From Sipunculus nudus (lineage: Eukaryota; Annelida; Sipuncula; Golfingiida; Sipunculidae): 64,000 nt of DNA. The translations under genes were made by a program, and so were the position numbers. Under the pieces are notes generated by a model. That model worked only from the letters and a program-made list of their open reading frames with translations. It was not told the DNA's origin and did not search any database. Positions 47,369 through 62,800 of this stretch are shown one piece after another (the first letter of the stretch is position 1; every line of letters begins with the position of its first letter). The stretch is from NCBI GenBank assembly GCA_026874595.1, contig CM049309.1, positions 8,767,076-8,831,075 on the forward strand, read 5' to 3'.

Positions 47369-50300
47369 TATGATAGACCATTACCATGGCAACACATCTT
47401 TAGCCAAAATCAAAGTGTAAACCCTCTCATACACAAACTTAGGGTGATCTCAATGTGCATAAAGGTAGCTAAGGTGCTTCACTGTGGTGTACCAGTGGTC
47501 TAATACCTTGTCACCGTCCACTGACAATGTGGACCATGATGCTGCAGTTTGTGTTATGTAAGACACAATCACCACAGCATATCTATCACTCTCATCCAGA
47601 GCTTCTGGTGTTGTCGCATCACCACCATCACCGTCACATCATATTTAAGGCTCAGATCCCATTAGATCTATAAAACACAAGCAGCATTTATGCTCCGGAC
47701 CTGCCATAAGTCTTGTTATCCAATAAATACTTAAAAGGAGCCACGGATGGATCTGGAGGGGGATGGACGTTTGGTGGTTAATTCCAGCCTTGCTGGGAGA
47801 AATTAACCATTGTTTGCACTATTAAAAATTTTTTAATTAAAACTAACAAATCATCTCTTTCCTAGAGTTTTGGACTCTTTTTAGGGGTACTCCAGAAGTC
47901 TCGGATCTGCCCCTGGTGCTATGTTACAACAAGTCTATTGCACCACAAGTGAATCATGTTTATTTTCTAAATTTACCACCTTTCTGGACAATCAAAATGC
48001 CAGTGTAGATAATGGTAAAACAAAGATTCATCATGCCTTGCAACAATCTTATGATTTGATAAGAGCTGTCACTGAATTAAGTCTTCCTGGCCCTTTTACA
48101 AAATTTTTCCTGCATCTTATTAAATGAAAGTATATGATGGCACAAAAAGTATAGAGGCACATACCATGACACTGCAAAATAAAGGGTTCATGAAAGGGTG
48201 GCGGTACTCAAAACATTACCAATACAGCCCAAGTGTTCTGGTTAGGAGATGTTTCCAAATACCACTAGAGGTCTCCCTTACAGGCTCTGCTTCCTTGCCT
48301 TCACAATCTGTAGGCCTGTCTGCAAAAATCTTGCAAGTTCAGGAAAAAAAAAGCTGGACTATTTCAAGACTTGACTTGCATACACAACTTAATAATTACA
48401 TTTGATGGCGAACTTACAACTTAAGGCATGTCATTATTGATTGAGTCAATCTGTATCTGGCTATTTAAAATATGGGTATGGTTATCTTGAGTCCTATTAC
48501 ATATATTTATATAATTTATTATTTATATAAAAATTCAACATAACGGTAACCATTATCCTGTTAAATAACAACAGAAATCCAACCTCTGGATAAATTTACA
48601 ACTAAGTCCAAAGGTTCATGACGTGTTAAGAGCACTATATACGAAAGGATGAACTAATACATATGATAAGAATGAGCTGTTGTTAATAATAAGCCCTTTG
48701 AATTGCTGTAATATCCCTGTAATCATGCCTTTGAGGAGACCGTGGCAGGGTTGTCAACTCCTACTCTTTACCATGATACCAGCTACCAAGTCTTGAAGCC
48801 CATAGTTTAATGCCTGTTCAAGCCAAAGTCCTGACTTGGGTGGAGAAAAATTATTAATGAGACTGTGACAAAGGGGAAACAGAGTCGGACCTCTGGTGGG
48901 AATCGGAGATGTTTCAAGAATGTGAATCTCATTAGTCTTTTATATATAAGATACTTCAACAAGGCCCTGTGTTCCGCACCTACAGGTCCAACACACAAGG
49001 TAGGCTTGTAATCTAAATGAGTGTCTGTAGTAGGTTTAATCCATCACAGAGCTCACTCATGCTTACTTTAATAACAGGCTTTGTGTTGCAATGATATATT
49101 ATGAAGTAATGTTGTAAATGAAAAGTATTATTAGATTAGGAGGCATTAACAGCTTGTGGCATTTGATCATTTGCATTCTTTAAATTATAAACTAATTATC
49201 TTGTATCCAAGTTATCCAAAGATTACTTAAGTTTAATACACCAAGGGAATGATATAGTGTCATGTTGATTACTGTTTATGTATTGTCTGTCTGTGATTTT
49301 TACTGTGATTCTATTTACTTTGCACGGAAGGTTCAAGAAAAAATACTTAGTAAAAATTTGTTTGTTTAAACGCATGGAACTTTTCATCTGAAAGCCATTT
49401 TATGGGGTGTTAGAACAACAGAAATTTATACCATTAAATATTTGATATCCATTACAAATAAAATAGCAATTTACAGAAGTGTACAAAAAGAAATATGGAA
49501 CTTTTAAAGGATAAGAGCAGGTGTTATTATGTATAATACAAATGTGATGTTTGTGTGAGCCCCATGAGCACAGTTGGCTTTTAAAGCTTTGTTACCATGT
49601 GCACATATATGTGTATATGTGCATGAATTGGCACATGTAAATAGTGGACAAGTGATCTTTCCAAAACAAGACACTTGACTTGGAATCCCCAAGTGAGCGA
49701 AGACTGTGTGAACCTTACTCCTTCGGTGATTTTCATGCATATATGCACATACACTCACAGACACATGGAAACCCCACAGTGTCAAAATTATAAAAGTGCT
49801 TCTTATGTCTTTTTATGCATGTACATGCACATGGAAACACAGTTTTAACAGTGAATGGTTTCATTAAACACACGTGCCTTTAGTGTGTGCCTTTATTAGA
49901 GGACACAATACATAAGGAAATTATTTTTCTAGCTTTCTTGATTGTATGCATGTCAACAAATGTGATAAAGAATGTTTATTGTTACCGTAATTGTGTTTCA
50001 TGAGACTAGATTTGTTATGTTTTATCAAAGGAGCTATTTTGAATCTGTTACAGTCGTTCATTTGTTCAGTATCTGTAAGACTTTGCTTGTATTTGAAAAT
50101 ATCTTTAATTTATTGTTAGTGTATGCATTCATGTAGTGTTTCAAAAACTCTGTGATACAAAAATGTGAATAAACCTTTCAAACTGTCACACGATTGATAT
50201 TTTATGTTTTACATCATTATAATAATGTTGAACTCACAACTTAACAGCAGTCACAATCATATCACACAAAAGGTAAATAAATTTTAACTTAGAAATACAG

Positions 50301-50769
50301 CACAATTTAATAATAAATCAAGAATCGTGTTTAAAATGTTTGTCTGGCAAAGCATTCAGAATCATAAACATTAAGAAATGGAGCTCCATATCATGTATGA
50401 AAACTGTTTGGACACTGGAACTTCAGTTTATTTGACCTTTGTTTACGCCAATGAGTGGCCACTGTTAGCAAGATGAGAATATTGTCTGCCCTTTACAGTT
50501 CAGGATGGAGATAACATTAAATCTTTTTATCCTTTTCAACACATTACTGATTTGACTATAATTCTCACAATTATTTGAAATTTGTTTAAAATTTAAACTA
50601 ATGACAAGCATTTTCTGAAATAAATGTTATTTTCTAATGTTCTTTTGTATATACACATTTGGTCCATCTTTGAACATGAAATTAAAGTAGTACTCTTGAT
50701 GAAGGGAGACATCTTATTGGTCAGTTTAAGAAGACACATCTACACACAGACAGTTTGTCAAATTAGGAA
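47369..50769. other. Convergent 3' region between gene B and SPO11
   Basis: Candidate poly(A) signals for gene B are AATAAA at 47722-47727 and near 50169. A degenerate GGATCTGCCCCTG element end lies near 47905-47915. No coding exon recognised. Confidence 0.5.
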
Positions 50770-50889
50770 TCACAGCCAACCAGCATACTTGAGCTTGTTC
50801 GGCAGGTATACATCGGTCATGTAGCGGTCACCTCGCTCTGTTAAACTCTGTATCTCAGCTTTGTGACCACTGGTCAGCAGACTGGACAG
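50770..50889 (-). CDS. SPO11: SPO11 last exon
   Basis: 39 codons and a TGA stop: LSSLLTSGHKAEIQSLTERG, then DRYMTDVYLPNKLKYAGWL. Acceptor TTCAATTCCAG. The VYLPNKL..GWL end is characteristic of animal SPO11. Confidence 0.92.
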   Translation of the reverse strand: MSSLLTSGHKAEIQSLTERGDRYMTDVYLPNKLKYAGWL

Positions 50890-53800
50890 CTGGAATTGAA
50901 AGGATACACATGTCAAAGTGTGCACCAAAGTAATGTCCTTTTGGAACAAAACTGACATAATTCATAAATCCTTTTATAATTATATGTAAAGGATTTGGGC
51001 CTGGTCCAAAAGAAGCGTTATTCCATCCTAAATTATGTCTATATTCTTCCCCTTGGTTACTTGCCACAGAACCGTCCCTACATGCAGGTTCTCATCTGGA
51101 TGCTGTCTTTGAAGTATGTTCATGTTGTATCCCACCTGCCCTTATCAAACGATGACAGGCTAAATTCCCCCAGCTTCTTGAAATCAGTCGTGTCAAAATC
51201 ACGGTATACTGCTAGTACAGCTTAATGACATATTACTAAACTCAATTCCAGTGGCCTGTCCAATCTTCCTTTCTCATGATAATCTGTAAAAAATGCACAA
51301 AACCTTACCTTTGTTTGCCCCAGGGGCAAAACAGAAAAACAGCAAATTAATAACCTGTATGTAATGAAGAAGTTAATATAAAATTTTACAAAAATCAGAT
51401 AAATACAGTTAATTTGTCCTCTCATGGGCTGACAAGACACATAGATGACATCACAATGGGAATTAATATCCAACAAACAGGTGTGAAAAAAATAAAAACA
51501 TATACGGAGCGTAACAGCCCAGGGAATATAAAACTAATGATTCTATAATTGGGGTATGTCCAACGACAGGTGTTACATGATTACCAAATCATCACCATCA
51601 TAAAGTAATTACATCACAAACATGCACTCATACTGCTGGTATACAGCCAAATTATTTAGTGCTCTCTTGCATGTGAGGACCATAATCAAATAGGGGACAG
51701 AACCTTTATTACAATAAGGGTGGAGCCAGATCTCATAAAGGGGGACAGTGTGTGGGGGAGGGGCTAATGAGTATAGTAAAAAGGTACTTGTGCATGCATG
51801 TGTTAATAATTAAGCAACATAGATAAAAATTTAAAGATTTTTTTTTTAAAAGGTTATATAAAAGTTTTGGTCCCCCTTCAAGTGGATCTGCCAATGTTTG
51901 ACCTGGGGTATGTTGTTCAATTTCAAACAAATCTTGCATTTGTGAGCGTGTTTCACTTGTGATACTGTTGTTGTGACAATTACAGACCCTTTAATCTTGT
52001 TGACAACTCCACACATGTACTTGCATTACCATACACTGCTGTTCTATATGAGGGTATTTTGTGGAAAATGAATAACAAAAGGGATCTGTTAGGTGTACAT
52101 TAGGTGTAATACATCATGTTACCATTTAGGGCCAGGCAACCAAATAAAGACTCCAATAGCCCAACAAACACACACGGAACATTCTTGCACATTAAAACAA
52201 AGGCTGATATATCAGAAGGTAAATTTTTTTTTTATGTTTTATTCTATTTGTGAAATAAAATCAACAATGTTGCTTTTATTTTAAAACAAGCTGATAATAC
52301 AGAAGACACATAGACAAATCTCCCAGTAGTTTTTCAGGCTTTGCAGGAATAAAATCCTATTTTTGCCAGAATTTTGACATGAGCATCAAGGCCCATGGGC
52401 CACTTGTTTTCAGAGGTTGGGGATTCAGTCGAGTTTTCTGGTTGGTAATTAGCAAGGCCACACACGCTTCACAAATGAAAGTCAAATTCATGTGCACTGC
52501 TGAGCAAGTGGAAACTAAAATGTTCAGCTTGATTTTAATCAGCTGGGAAGTCCAGAAGTAAAACTTAGTCTACAAGTATGCCAATCCCTAAACACCTGAA
52601 ATGTCAATTAAAGTTGATAATATGTTCAGGTGAAAGTCCACAGAAGTTTACCTAATACAAGGCCTACAAGCCTAGTGCAAACCAGTGCATTGGGAAATAC
52701 ACCAGGTATAATGCTTCAATGCTGGACCATTACTTCTCATGTATATGAACAATGCAAATACTAAACATTTTGAATAAGAAACAATTACACAAACATCACT
52801 GCTGAAATTCTGGCATGGATGCACACAACACAAAAATGATTGTAGCTGGCAACACCAGTCTTGTATACAACAAAGCTATCAGAGATATATACATATGCCC
52901 AATTTCAGGCTGATATATCAAATTCCTCTGTAATAACAAGCAGGCACATACACTGGGCAAAAGTCATTGTAGGTGGCAACACCTGTCTTGTGAACGAGAA
53001 AGCCATCAAAGACATATAGACAGGTCAAAATATCAGGCCAATACATCAAACTTACCTTAAGTCTGATGCATGGGGCTGACCAGGCTTAGGTGAGAAAGGC
53101 AGTTACCCCGAGTGAACTGTGACAAATTTGCTAGCTGGCTCAGGCTACTGCCCTAAGTGAACTCATGACCTGCACCTGGCTAGACTGAGTGAACTTTTGA
53201 CCTGTACCTGGCTGCACTGAGTGAACTCTTGACCTGTTGCATAATCTGACACAGTTGATAGTCCACATGCAGCCCTGAGGGGCATGACACCCATGAGGTG
53301 ATCACATGCTGGCCATGAGGTGTTCACATGTCACCCATGAGGTGATCACATGCCTTGTGCTTGGCTGCACTGACTGAACTCTTGACCTATATCTGGCTGC
53401 ACTGAATGAACTCTTGATCTGTTGCCAAATCTGAAACAGTTGGCAGTTTCTCAACCTATTTAAAGATACAGACACAATCTTGGCCTGTTGGTAAATCTGT
53501 TTACACATACTGAAAGATTTTGGCTAAAATGCTTTTTTTTCAAGCTGACATATTAATAAACTTTTTATCAAAATATCTAAAATAACAAAAGATGCAGTTC
53601 TTTCATTGTTAAAGGTCCAATAATTCTGCCAAAAATTATTCAAGTAAACTTGAACAAAGGCCACCTAAGAATAATTTTTGTGCAATGTTACAGAAGTTAT
53701 AACTGAAACAATAATTTTCTAGAAGAACAGTTTTGCAGTCCTCAGTTTGAAATAGACATAATAATGGCCATAAAACCAACTTAAACTTTTCTCATATGAT

Positions 53801-56800
53801 TGAAAGAACCATGTCCTAGGATAATTCTTTAAAAAAATTGAACGATTCAACTTGACAGTTTCATCATAAACATTTTAAGCTGAAAAAGGCTAAAATTCTG
53901 AGGTTTTTGCCCATAAAAAACAGGTCAATGTAGGTGGCACCACAACATCTGCAACTTCAAATATGAGTCATGTGACCAATATTTGCACAATACTTTGTAA
54001 TGCTAGCTTCTGTCATTTCTGAGATTATTATGTCAGTATGCTTAATTGGCGAAATGACTGTTCAAACTCGTGTAACACCTCTAAAATTCATCAAATGCAA
54101 ACCATTTGAACAAACTTGAGAGGGCTTGCCTCTGGGATTATTTTTGTAAAATATTGAACAATTTGGCTGGACCGTTTACAAGAAGAAGACTTTTAAACGT
54201 TTTTCAGCTTTTTCTCTATAAAATCTAAGAAAATGCAGTTTTTCAGATGGCTAATTTTTTGCATTAAATTTCATGATACTAGCTCCAGTTGTTTTGGAAA
54301 TAGTATGGGTTAACAACGACGACAGACGATGCCATACCATCGCATTAGCTCCCAGGTTCGCTAAAAATTACTACAGATGCATATTGAATGCAAAATTATA
54401 ATACTGATACATCTCACTGATGGCAAAATCTTAAAATAAAGTTGAGTATGGATACCAATTATTTATAATCCATGTACAGCCGTCTTTATATACCCACAGA
54501 GCTGTATACCTGTAATTGTAAACATTGCCTGGCATGAGGAATATCTAAAATCATAAATCTACATTTTTTAAAAGCTTTAAAAAACATTCTTGTCAATATT
54601 AACCATAGATAATCTGAAATCTAAATGTCTAGAGGCATGATGTAACGGATGCTGATAAACTGGTGCCAGGTTAGATGTATCTGCTTCACACAGCTAACAT
54701 ATATGGTAAAATGACTCAATTCAATCTTTATAATTAAGCCAAAATTCATTCTTTGGAACCATAAAAGACAATTATTATAAGAATTATTCAGGGGATTATT
54801 CCTGTAAAATATTAAACAAATTGGCCTCAGTGGCATCAGTCAAAAAACGTTTTGCAGGTTTATAACTCATATGGGAAAATACAGCAAAATGGCTAAGTTA
54901 AGCTTCCCATAACTCAGCCAAAAATTACTGAACCAAAACCATTTTGAATTATCATCATCTAAGGATAATTTATGTGTGAGATTTAAGAATTTGGCCCAGT
55001 GGTTTTGGAGAAGAAGATCTTTGTAGCCACTGACCTAAAATGGGCTGTTATGGCATATGACTAAATTCAGCTTCCCAAAACTCAGCCAAAAGTCACTGAA
55101 CTTAGACCATTTGAACAAACTTCAGAAAGCACTACCCTAGGATCATTTCTGTGCGATATTAAACAATTTGGCCATATGGTTTCAGAGAAGAAGTTTTTTT
55201 GTAGCAGTCAGTATGATACGGGCACTGATGACCCCTGTACAAAAAAGGCCGATGCAGGTGGCGCCACCAATACCTCAATTTCAGATATGACTCATGTGAC
55301 CAACATTGGCATAAAATTTGGTGATGATAGCTCCAGCCATTTCTGAGATTGTAATTTTAGTATGCTTTTTTGGACAGATGACCAAGTTCAACTTCCTGTA
55401 ACTTGGCCAAAAATTACTGAACTTAAACCATTTGAACAAACTTGAGAGAGATTGTTCCAGGAATCATTTCTGTGAAATATTGGACAATTTGGCTGAACAG
55501 TTTCGGAGAAGAAGATTTTTAAAGCTTTTTTAGCTTTTTCCCAATAAAATCTAAGAAAATGCAGTTAGCCAAAAAATAAGCAAAATTTGATAGAGTTTTT
55601 TAGATGACTAATTTTTTGCATAAAATTTCATTATGCTAACTATTGCCGTTTTCAAGTTAGTGCAGGTTAACATACAGACGCCGGACGCCGGACGACGCCA
55701 CACCATCGCATAAGCTCACAGGTTTGCTAAAAAAATCTAAATCAGGGGCACTGCAAAGCAGAGCATCCCCTTGAACACCAGCATCATTAGACTGGATGTG
55801 AAAATCAGGAGGGCAGTTTTGTGACCTTGACCTTTGACCATGTGACCTCAAAAAGTGATCCATTTGTGAAAGGATTGTGATAAAAACTTTGGCTTTTAAT
55901 GCATCAACAAGCTTTTTTAAGAAGTGGGTGCTGTGGCCTTAACAATTAACCTCAAAATTGATAGGGTTCTTTTTCTTTGGTTTGTGAGACATATGATGAA
56001 GATGAAAGGTTTGGGATGAAAACTTGGATTAAAATGTGTGAAAATCCTTTTCTTAAGAAGTGGGTCCTTTGGCCCTGACCTGACAGTTAATACTTTTATT
56101 CAGTGACCCAAAATCCATAGGGTTCTTCCTCAGTGGGTGGGTGAGCTTAATGTGATGAAAGGTTTTGGTTAAATGGTTCGACTTTAAATGCAACCATAAG
56201 ACAATTTCCAATGGAAAGACAGACAGACAGAAGCACAAACAGAAGTGTTACTATATCCCTTCCTGCAACTTTGTTGCGAACAGATAATTTAGAAAAGCAG
56301 AATTTTTGTTATTGTATCCACTGATGGTATCCAACAGAAAAAGTTAATGGGCAATTTTAACATACTGTACTTAGAAAATGAATTAAAATGACTATCTTAC
56401 CTCATTTTTCCAAGCAGACTGGTTAAAAAAGTATGGTCTTTTCATCAAATCCTCTATTTTACTGACATCTCCAGCAGACAGTGGGAGCCTCCTGTGTTCT
56501 ATATTTAGCCTGCAGGTCAATAAGGCAGTAAGTTAATTTAATCAACTAAAATGAAATGATATCCATGACAATACTCTGCTAAATTCATTATATTTACAGT
56601 TAATAATGTTATTAATCTATACTTGGCCTGTAGTTCAGTAAAGTCAGCAAATTAATACTTATTATCAATAGCAACATAGTTGGATATCTTTGGAAATCTA
56701 CTTAATCTATTATATACTAGTAGGCAGTAAATAATGTTACAATGGCACTGATCTGTTGTTACATTACATTATATTTGACTCAGAGAGCAGGACAGGTGCT

Positions 56801-59800
56801 TACAGTTATAAAATTGATAACTTAAACAACTATACAAATAAAATTTATCATTAAAAGACAAGTTTTGAACGATTAACATATCACTAACCTTGTGGTGAAG
56901 TTAAGGAAAATCATGTTTTGCAGCATACATGATTAAAAGATAATTGGAATAAAATGATATTAGTTAAAACTCTGCTAACAGGTGGCACTTAAGGGAAAAA
57001 TATTAGTTTAAAATTTGTTCCATAGATGACACAACAGGTACTCTTTACATGGGTGTCTTAAATGTCAGGATAAGTAGAGTACGGGTTGTAACACTATGAA
57101 GGCTGGAAGCCAGTACCTTTCAATGTCAGAGGGCAAGAGTCCAAGCCACTTTAGACTAGGCACTGCCAGACTGCTTGTTTCAAACGAGAGAGACTGCAGA
57201 AAAATAACAGGATAACTGTTAGTGCATCATTGCATTAATGTTGTTTTATATATGAATTAATTTTTTTTTTCATTTGATTATATTTTCCAACACAGAATGA
57301 TATATATTACCAAAATATCTAGCAATGTATACTGAATCCACAGTGTTAAACTCAAAGATTAATGCTTTCACTAAAATAAAATTAAATTGATGTACAGCAA
57401 CCAAGTTTATATTTTCAAGAAATAAGCAAGAACTATAAGCAAGAAATTAATTTTATTTTAATCTGGTCTTGAGAACCCTATTTTGAACAAATATTTGATG
57501 TAGATTTATAAATGCAGGTAAAATTCTACAGCAGTTAACATTTTTACAGTAAATAAATATATATTATTTGAAGTTATTGTAGCACACTGAAGTGACCCAA
57601 GGGTCATGACGCTCAGCCGACTGACATGTTGACAATATGTCCTTGCACAGACAACTAATTAAGGTAATGTAGGTGGCAAATTAGCTTAAGTTCATCAAGA
57701 CCCATAAGCAAAACAAATCTGACAAACCAACCGGCCTTTTATGAGGAATCTGGCAATTTGTGTGTATTTTGCATTATTTCTAGGGTGCTCAAACATACCC
57801 CAAAACTAAGAATATAGTTCACTGTGACCCAATTTCAGGTTTCTGGGGAGAATTTTTTAGGAACTCTCAGGATGTCAAGTTGGCCCAAAGGTTATGATTT
57901 GTGCCCTACTTTGGTATCAAATTTAAATTATTCTGAGGTGTGCTTATATTTATAAGCCCCAAAGCTCAGAAAATATGGGTAACAGAGACCTAAATACACG
58001 TTTCCAAGGAGATTTTCATAGACCTCCCTGGATTTTAGGTGAGAAGATTCCAGGTCCAATGTTTATGATTTGTGCCCTGCTTTGGTATCAAATTTTTAAT
58101 TATGATGGGGGTTGCTTATAAGCCCAATAGCTCAGAGAATATGGGTAACAGAGACCTAATTTCAGGTTTCCATGGAGACTTTTCATGTACCTCTCTGGAT
58201 GTAAAGTGAGAAGATTCTATGTCTAGTTGTTACAATTTAAGCCCTGTTAACAGATCACCATATCTTTTAAGGTCTCAAAAATAAGTAAAAAAAAAAAAAA
58301 AGTTTGCAGAAACTGATGAAACACTCCATGATCAATATCCATGCAAAGAATCATGGTGATCAATGCATTAGTTGTTCAGATACTTGAGCTTTCGTATCAA
58401 ATTTTTCATTTTTCTGTGGGGTACTTCGGAGCCCCATAGCCTGAAGAATATGGCTACCAGAGACCTAATTCCAGGTTTCCAAGGAGACCTTTCATGGACC
58501 TCTCTGGATGTTAAGTGTTAACCATTTGTGCCCTGTTAACAGATGACAGCATCTTTTAAGGTCTCAAAATAGAGAATAAAAATCGTTAAAAAATAAAAAA
58601 AATACAGATGGGGCCACCAGTCTGCAGAATTTGATAAAACACTCCATGATTAATTTCCATGCAAAGAATCATGGTGATCAATGCATTTGTTGTTCAGATA
58701 CTTGAGCTTTTGTATCAAATTTTTCATTATTCTGGGGGGTACTTCAAAGCCCAATAGCTTGAAGAATATGGGTAACAGAGACCTAATTCCAGGTTCCAAA
58801 GAAGACTTTTCATGGACCTCTCTGGATGTAAAGTGAGAAGATTCCTGGTCCAGTGGTAACAATCTGTGCCCAGTTAACAGATGACAGCATCTTTTAAGGT
58901 CTCAAAATAGAGAATAAAAATCATTAAAAAATCGAAAAAATAAAGGTGGCGCCACCAGTCTGCAGAAACTGATGAAACACTCCATGGTCAATATCCATGC
59001 AAAGAATCATGGTGATCAATGCATTAGTTGTTCAGATACTTGAGCTTTTGTATCAAATTTTTCATTATTCTAAGGGGTACTTCGGAGCCCCATAGCTTAA
59101 AGAATATGGGTAACAGAGACCTAATTCCAGGTTTCAAAGAAAACTTTTCATGGACCTCTCTGGATGTAAAGTGAGAAGATTCCTGGTCCAGCGGAAACAA
59201 TTTGTGCCCTGTTAACAGATGACAGCATCTTTTGAGGTCTCAAAAATAGAGAAAAAAAATTGTTAAAAATCGAAAATATACAGTTGGCGCCACCAGTCTG
59301 CAGAAACTGATGAAACACTCCATGATCAATATCCATGCTAAGAATCATGGTGATCAATGCATTAGTTGTTCAGATACTTGAGCTTTCGTGTCAAATTTTT
59401 CATTATTCTTGGGGGTACTTTGGAGCCCCATAGCCTGTAGAATATGGGTAACAGACCTAATTCCAGGTTTCAAAGGAGATTTTTCATGGACCTCTCTGTA
59501 TGTAAAGTAAGAAGATTCCAGGTCCAGTGGTTACGATTTTTGCCCTGTTATCGGACAGACAGCCGGACGACGGACAAAGAGTGATCGCTATAGCTCAGAT
59601 GACTTACAGTCAGCTGAGCTAAAAAAAACTGGATCTACAAATTCCTGCTGGTCTTCAGAAACCTTTCTAAATGTACTTTCATTTGACCTGTAAAATATTT
59701 TAATTATTTCAAACCCTGCAATTATTATAAGACAACCTGAAAACAAAGGTAAATTTGGATTGCACTATACAAATTTGATGGTGGGGTAACTGTGTGAACA

Positions 59801-62800
59801 ACATAACCAACAACAGAAATAGTAAAATGTTAAGGTGGTTTATTTTATTTCAGTACCCGAGATCCAAATTTATAGATGCTCATGATTTCAATGCCTGAAG
59901 AAGAGAAATTTGTTTTTCACTGGCAGGCACAATCACGGTGTAAACTGAAGCACACAAGTAATCAGTAATTTAATACATGAACAACCCAATATACCAGAGG
60001 GTGACTGCAAAGAATATACAATGAATATATACAATCATCAAATTCAGAGATACTCATACTTGTTTAAAATAAAGAAAAGAAGAAAGAATATAATAAAATA
60101 GATAGTATAATATCACTGAGGCATAAGCTGCATTCATTTGTTATATGGTCATAGCATCACTCTGAAAAGTAAAAATAATGACACTGAAATTTAATAATAA
60201 TTCAAAACTTTATCCCTAAAAAGGATTTCATACAAGATGGTCAAGGCAAAGATTTAAACAAAGCCTTACAGGCCTAATGTGAACCTGTGCAATGGGATAT
60301 ACACCAGGTTTATGCTTCAATTCTGGACCATTACTTTTCAAGTAGGCCTACATGTATAACAATAATATGAACGATGCATTACTACACATTTTGTACAAGA
60401 ACCAATTACAAAAACATCACTGCTGAAATACTGGCATGGGTGCACACAACACAAAAATGACTGTAGGTGGCACTATCAGTCTTGTATATGATGTAGCTAT
60501 CCAAGATGTATACATAAATATGCCAAATTTAAGGCTGACATATCAAACCCCTCCTGAGAAATAAGCAGGGACATACATTGTGCAGAAATTATTGTAGGTG
60601 GCATCACCAGTCTTGTATACAACAAAGCTAACAAATATGTATAAATATGCGCAATTTCAGGCTGATATATAAAATCCCAGCTGAGAAATAAGCTTGCACA
60701 TACTCTGTGCAAAAGTCATTGTAGTTGGCACCAACAGTCTTATGAACAAGAAAGCCATAAAAAATGCATGGACAGGTCAAAATATCAGACTTCTCTTGAG
60801 TTAGGTTCACTGGGCTGACCAGGCTAATGTGAGGAAGGCAGTTGCCCCAAGTGAACCAGAACAAATTATTTTCTGCAGCTACTGCACTGAGTAAACTTCG
60901 TACTTGCACCTGGCTGGATTGAGTGAACTCTTAACCTGTACCTGGCCACACTTAATGAACTTTTACCCAGCTGCACAATCTAACACAGTTGTCAGTCTGC
61001 TAAAGCTTTAAATAGATCCAGTTTGGCCTGTTGCCAAATCTGAAATAGCTGACAGTCTGCCAAGCTATTTATAGATACGGACACGATCTTGGCCTGTTGA
61101 TAAATCTGTTTACACATACTGAAAGATTTTGGCTAAAATGCTTTTTTTTTCAAGCTGACATACCCATAAGATTGTTTTATCAAAATGTTTAGAATTATTA
61201 ATGATGTAGTCCTTTCATTGTTAAAGGTCCTACAATTCTGCCCAACAATCAAAGGCCTCCTGAGAATCATTTTTGTGCAATGTTACAGAAGTTGAAACAA
61301 CAGTTTTGCAAAAGAAGACTATTGCAACGTTCAGTTTAAAATAGGCTTACTAATGGTCACAAGACCAATTTCATGCAGCTTTCTATGACTCTACCAAAAA
61401 AATTAACCAAATCTATTCTTATACAATTGAAAAAACCCTACCCTAAAATAATTCTTGTGAAAACCTAAACCATTCAGCTTGACAGTTTCATCATAATCCA
61501 TTTTTAAACTGAAAGAGGCTTAAATTATAAGTTTTTTGTCCTTAAAAAACAGATTGATGTAGGTGGTGCCACAAAAACAGCAATTTCAATATGTGTCATG
61601 TGACCAACATTTGAGCAGAACTTGTTTAATGCTAGCTCTGAGATCGTTATGTCAGTATGCTCAATTGCCCAAATAACCAAGTTCAAATTCCTGTAACTCC
61701 GCTAAAATTCATCAAACTCAAACCATTTGAACAACTTTAGTGAGCTGGTCTCTAGGATCATTTCTGTAAAATATTGAAACATTTGGCTGAATGATTTCAG
61801 AGAAGAAGATTTTAAAGGTTTTTTAGCTTTTTCTCTCTGTGAAATTTAAGTTAATGCATGTGGCATCACAAAATCCCCAATCCCACAGAATTTGATATGT
61901 AACAATTTTTTGCATAAATTTGGGGGATGCTAGCTCCTGCTATTCCTGAGAATTTATAGGTTAATGTACTAATGACCGATTACCCTAGTAAAAAAAAAGT
62001 TGACGAAGGTGGCACCATGAATATCTGAAATTCATATATAAGTCATGTGAGCAACATTTGCTTAAAATTTGGTGAGGATAGCTCCAGCCATTTCTGATAT
62101 TGTAATTCTAGTATCCTTATGACTACGTTCAGCTTTCTGTAACTCAGACAAACTTCACCAAACTGGACCATTTGAACAAACTTGAGATTGTTTCAGGGAT
62201 TTTTCCTGTGAAATATTGAGCAATTTGGCTGGACATTTTTGGAGAAGAAGTTTTTTTTTTGTTGCTTTTTCCCTTAATCTATGTAAATGCAGATAGCAAA
62301 AAAAAATAAGCAAAATCCGAGAGCTTTTTAGATGACTAATTTTTTGCTTAAATTTGGTGATGATAGCTCTTGCCAATTTTGAGGTAGTATGGGTAAACAT
62401 ACAAATGACAGACAATGCCACACCATCGCATAAGCTCACAGGTTTGCTAGAAAGTCTTAGAGACATCTGGAGAGGGACAATGACAACAATTAATTATTAA
62501 TTGATTAATTTTCATAATTTGACCATAAAGATTCAGATCATACCTACTTACCATGAGGATCAGCATCAACAAACACAAACGTTGGCAGATGAAATGTGTC
62601 CCATAATTTTCTGACCATCAACCGAGTATTAAGGTCAGGGAAGCCTTTACCCTGAAATATAACACACTTAAATAAACATACACAAATAATGACACATCTT
62701 TATAAAATAAGCCTTATATTTTCCCTAAATCATGGGGAATGCATTCTCCATTTATCTCATATCTTAGTACACCAAGCAAATAATATTTTTGTCCATTATT

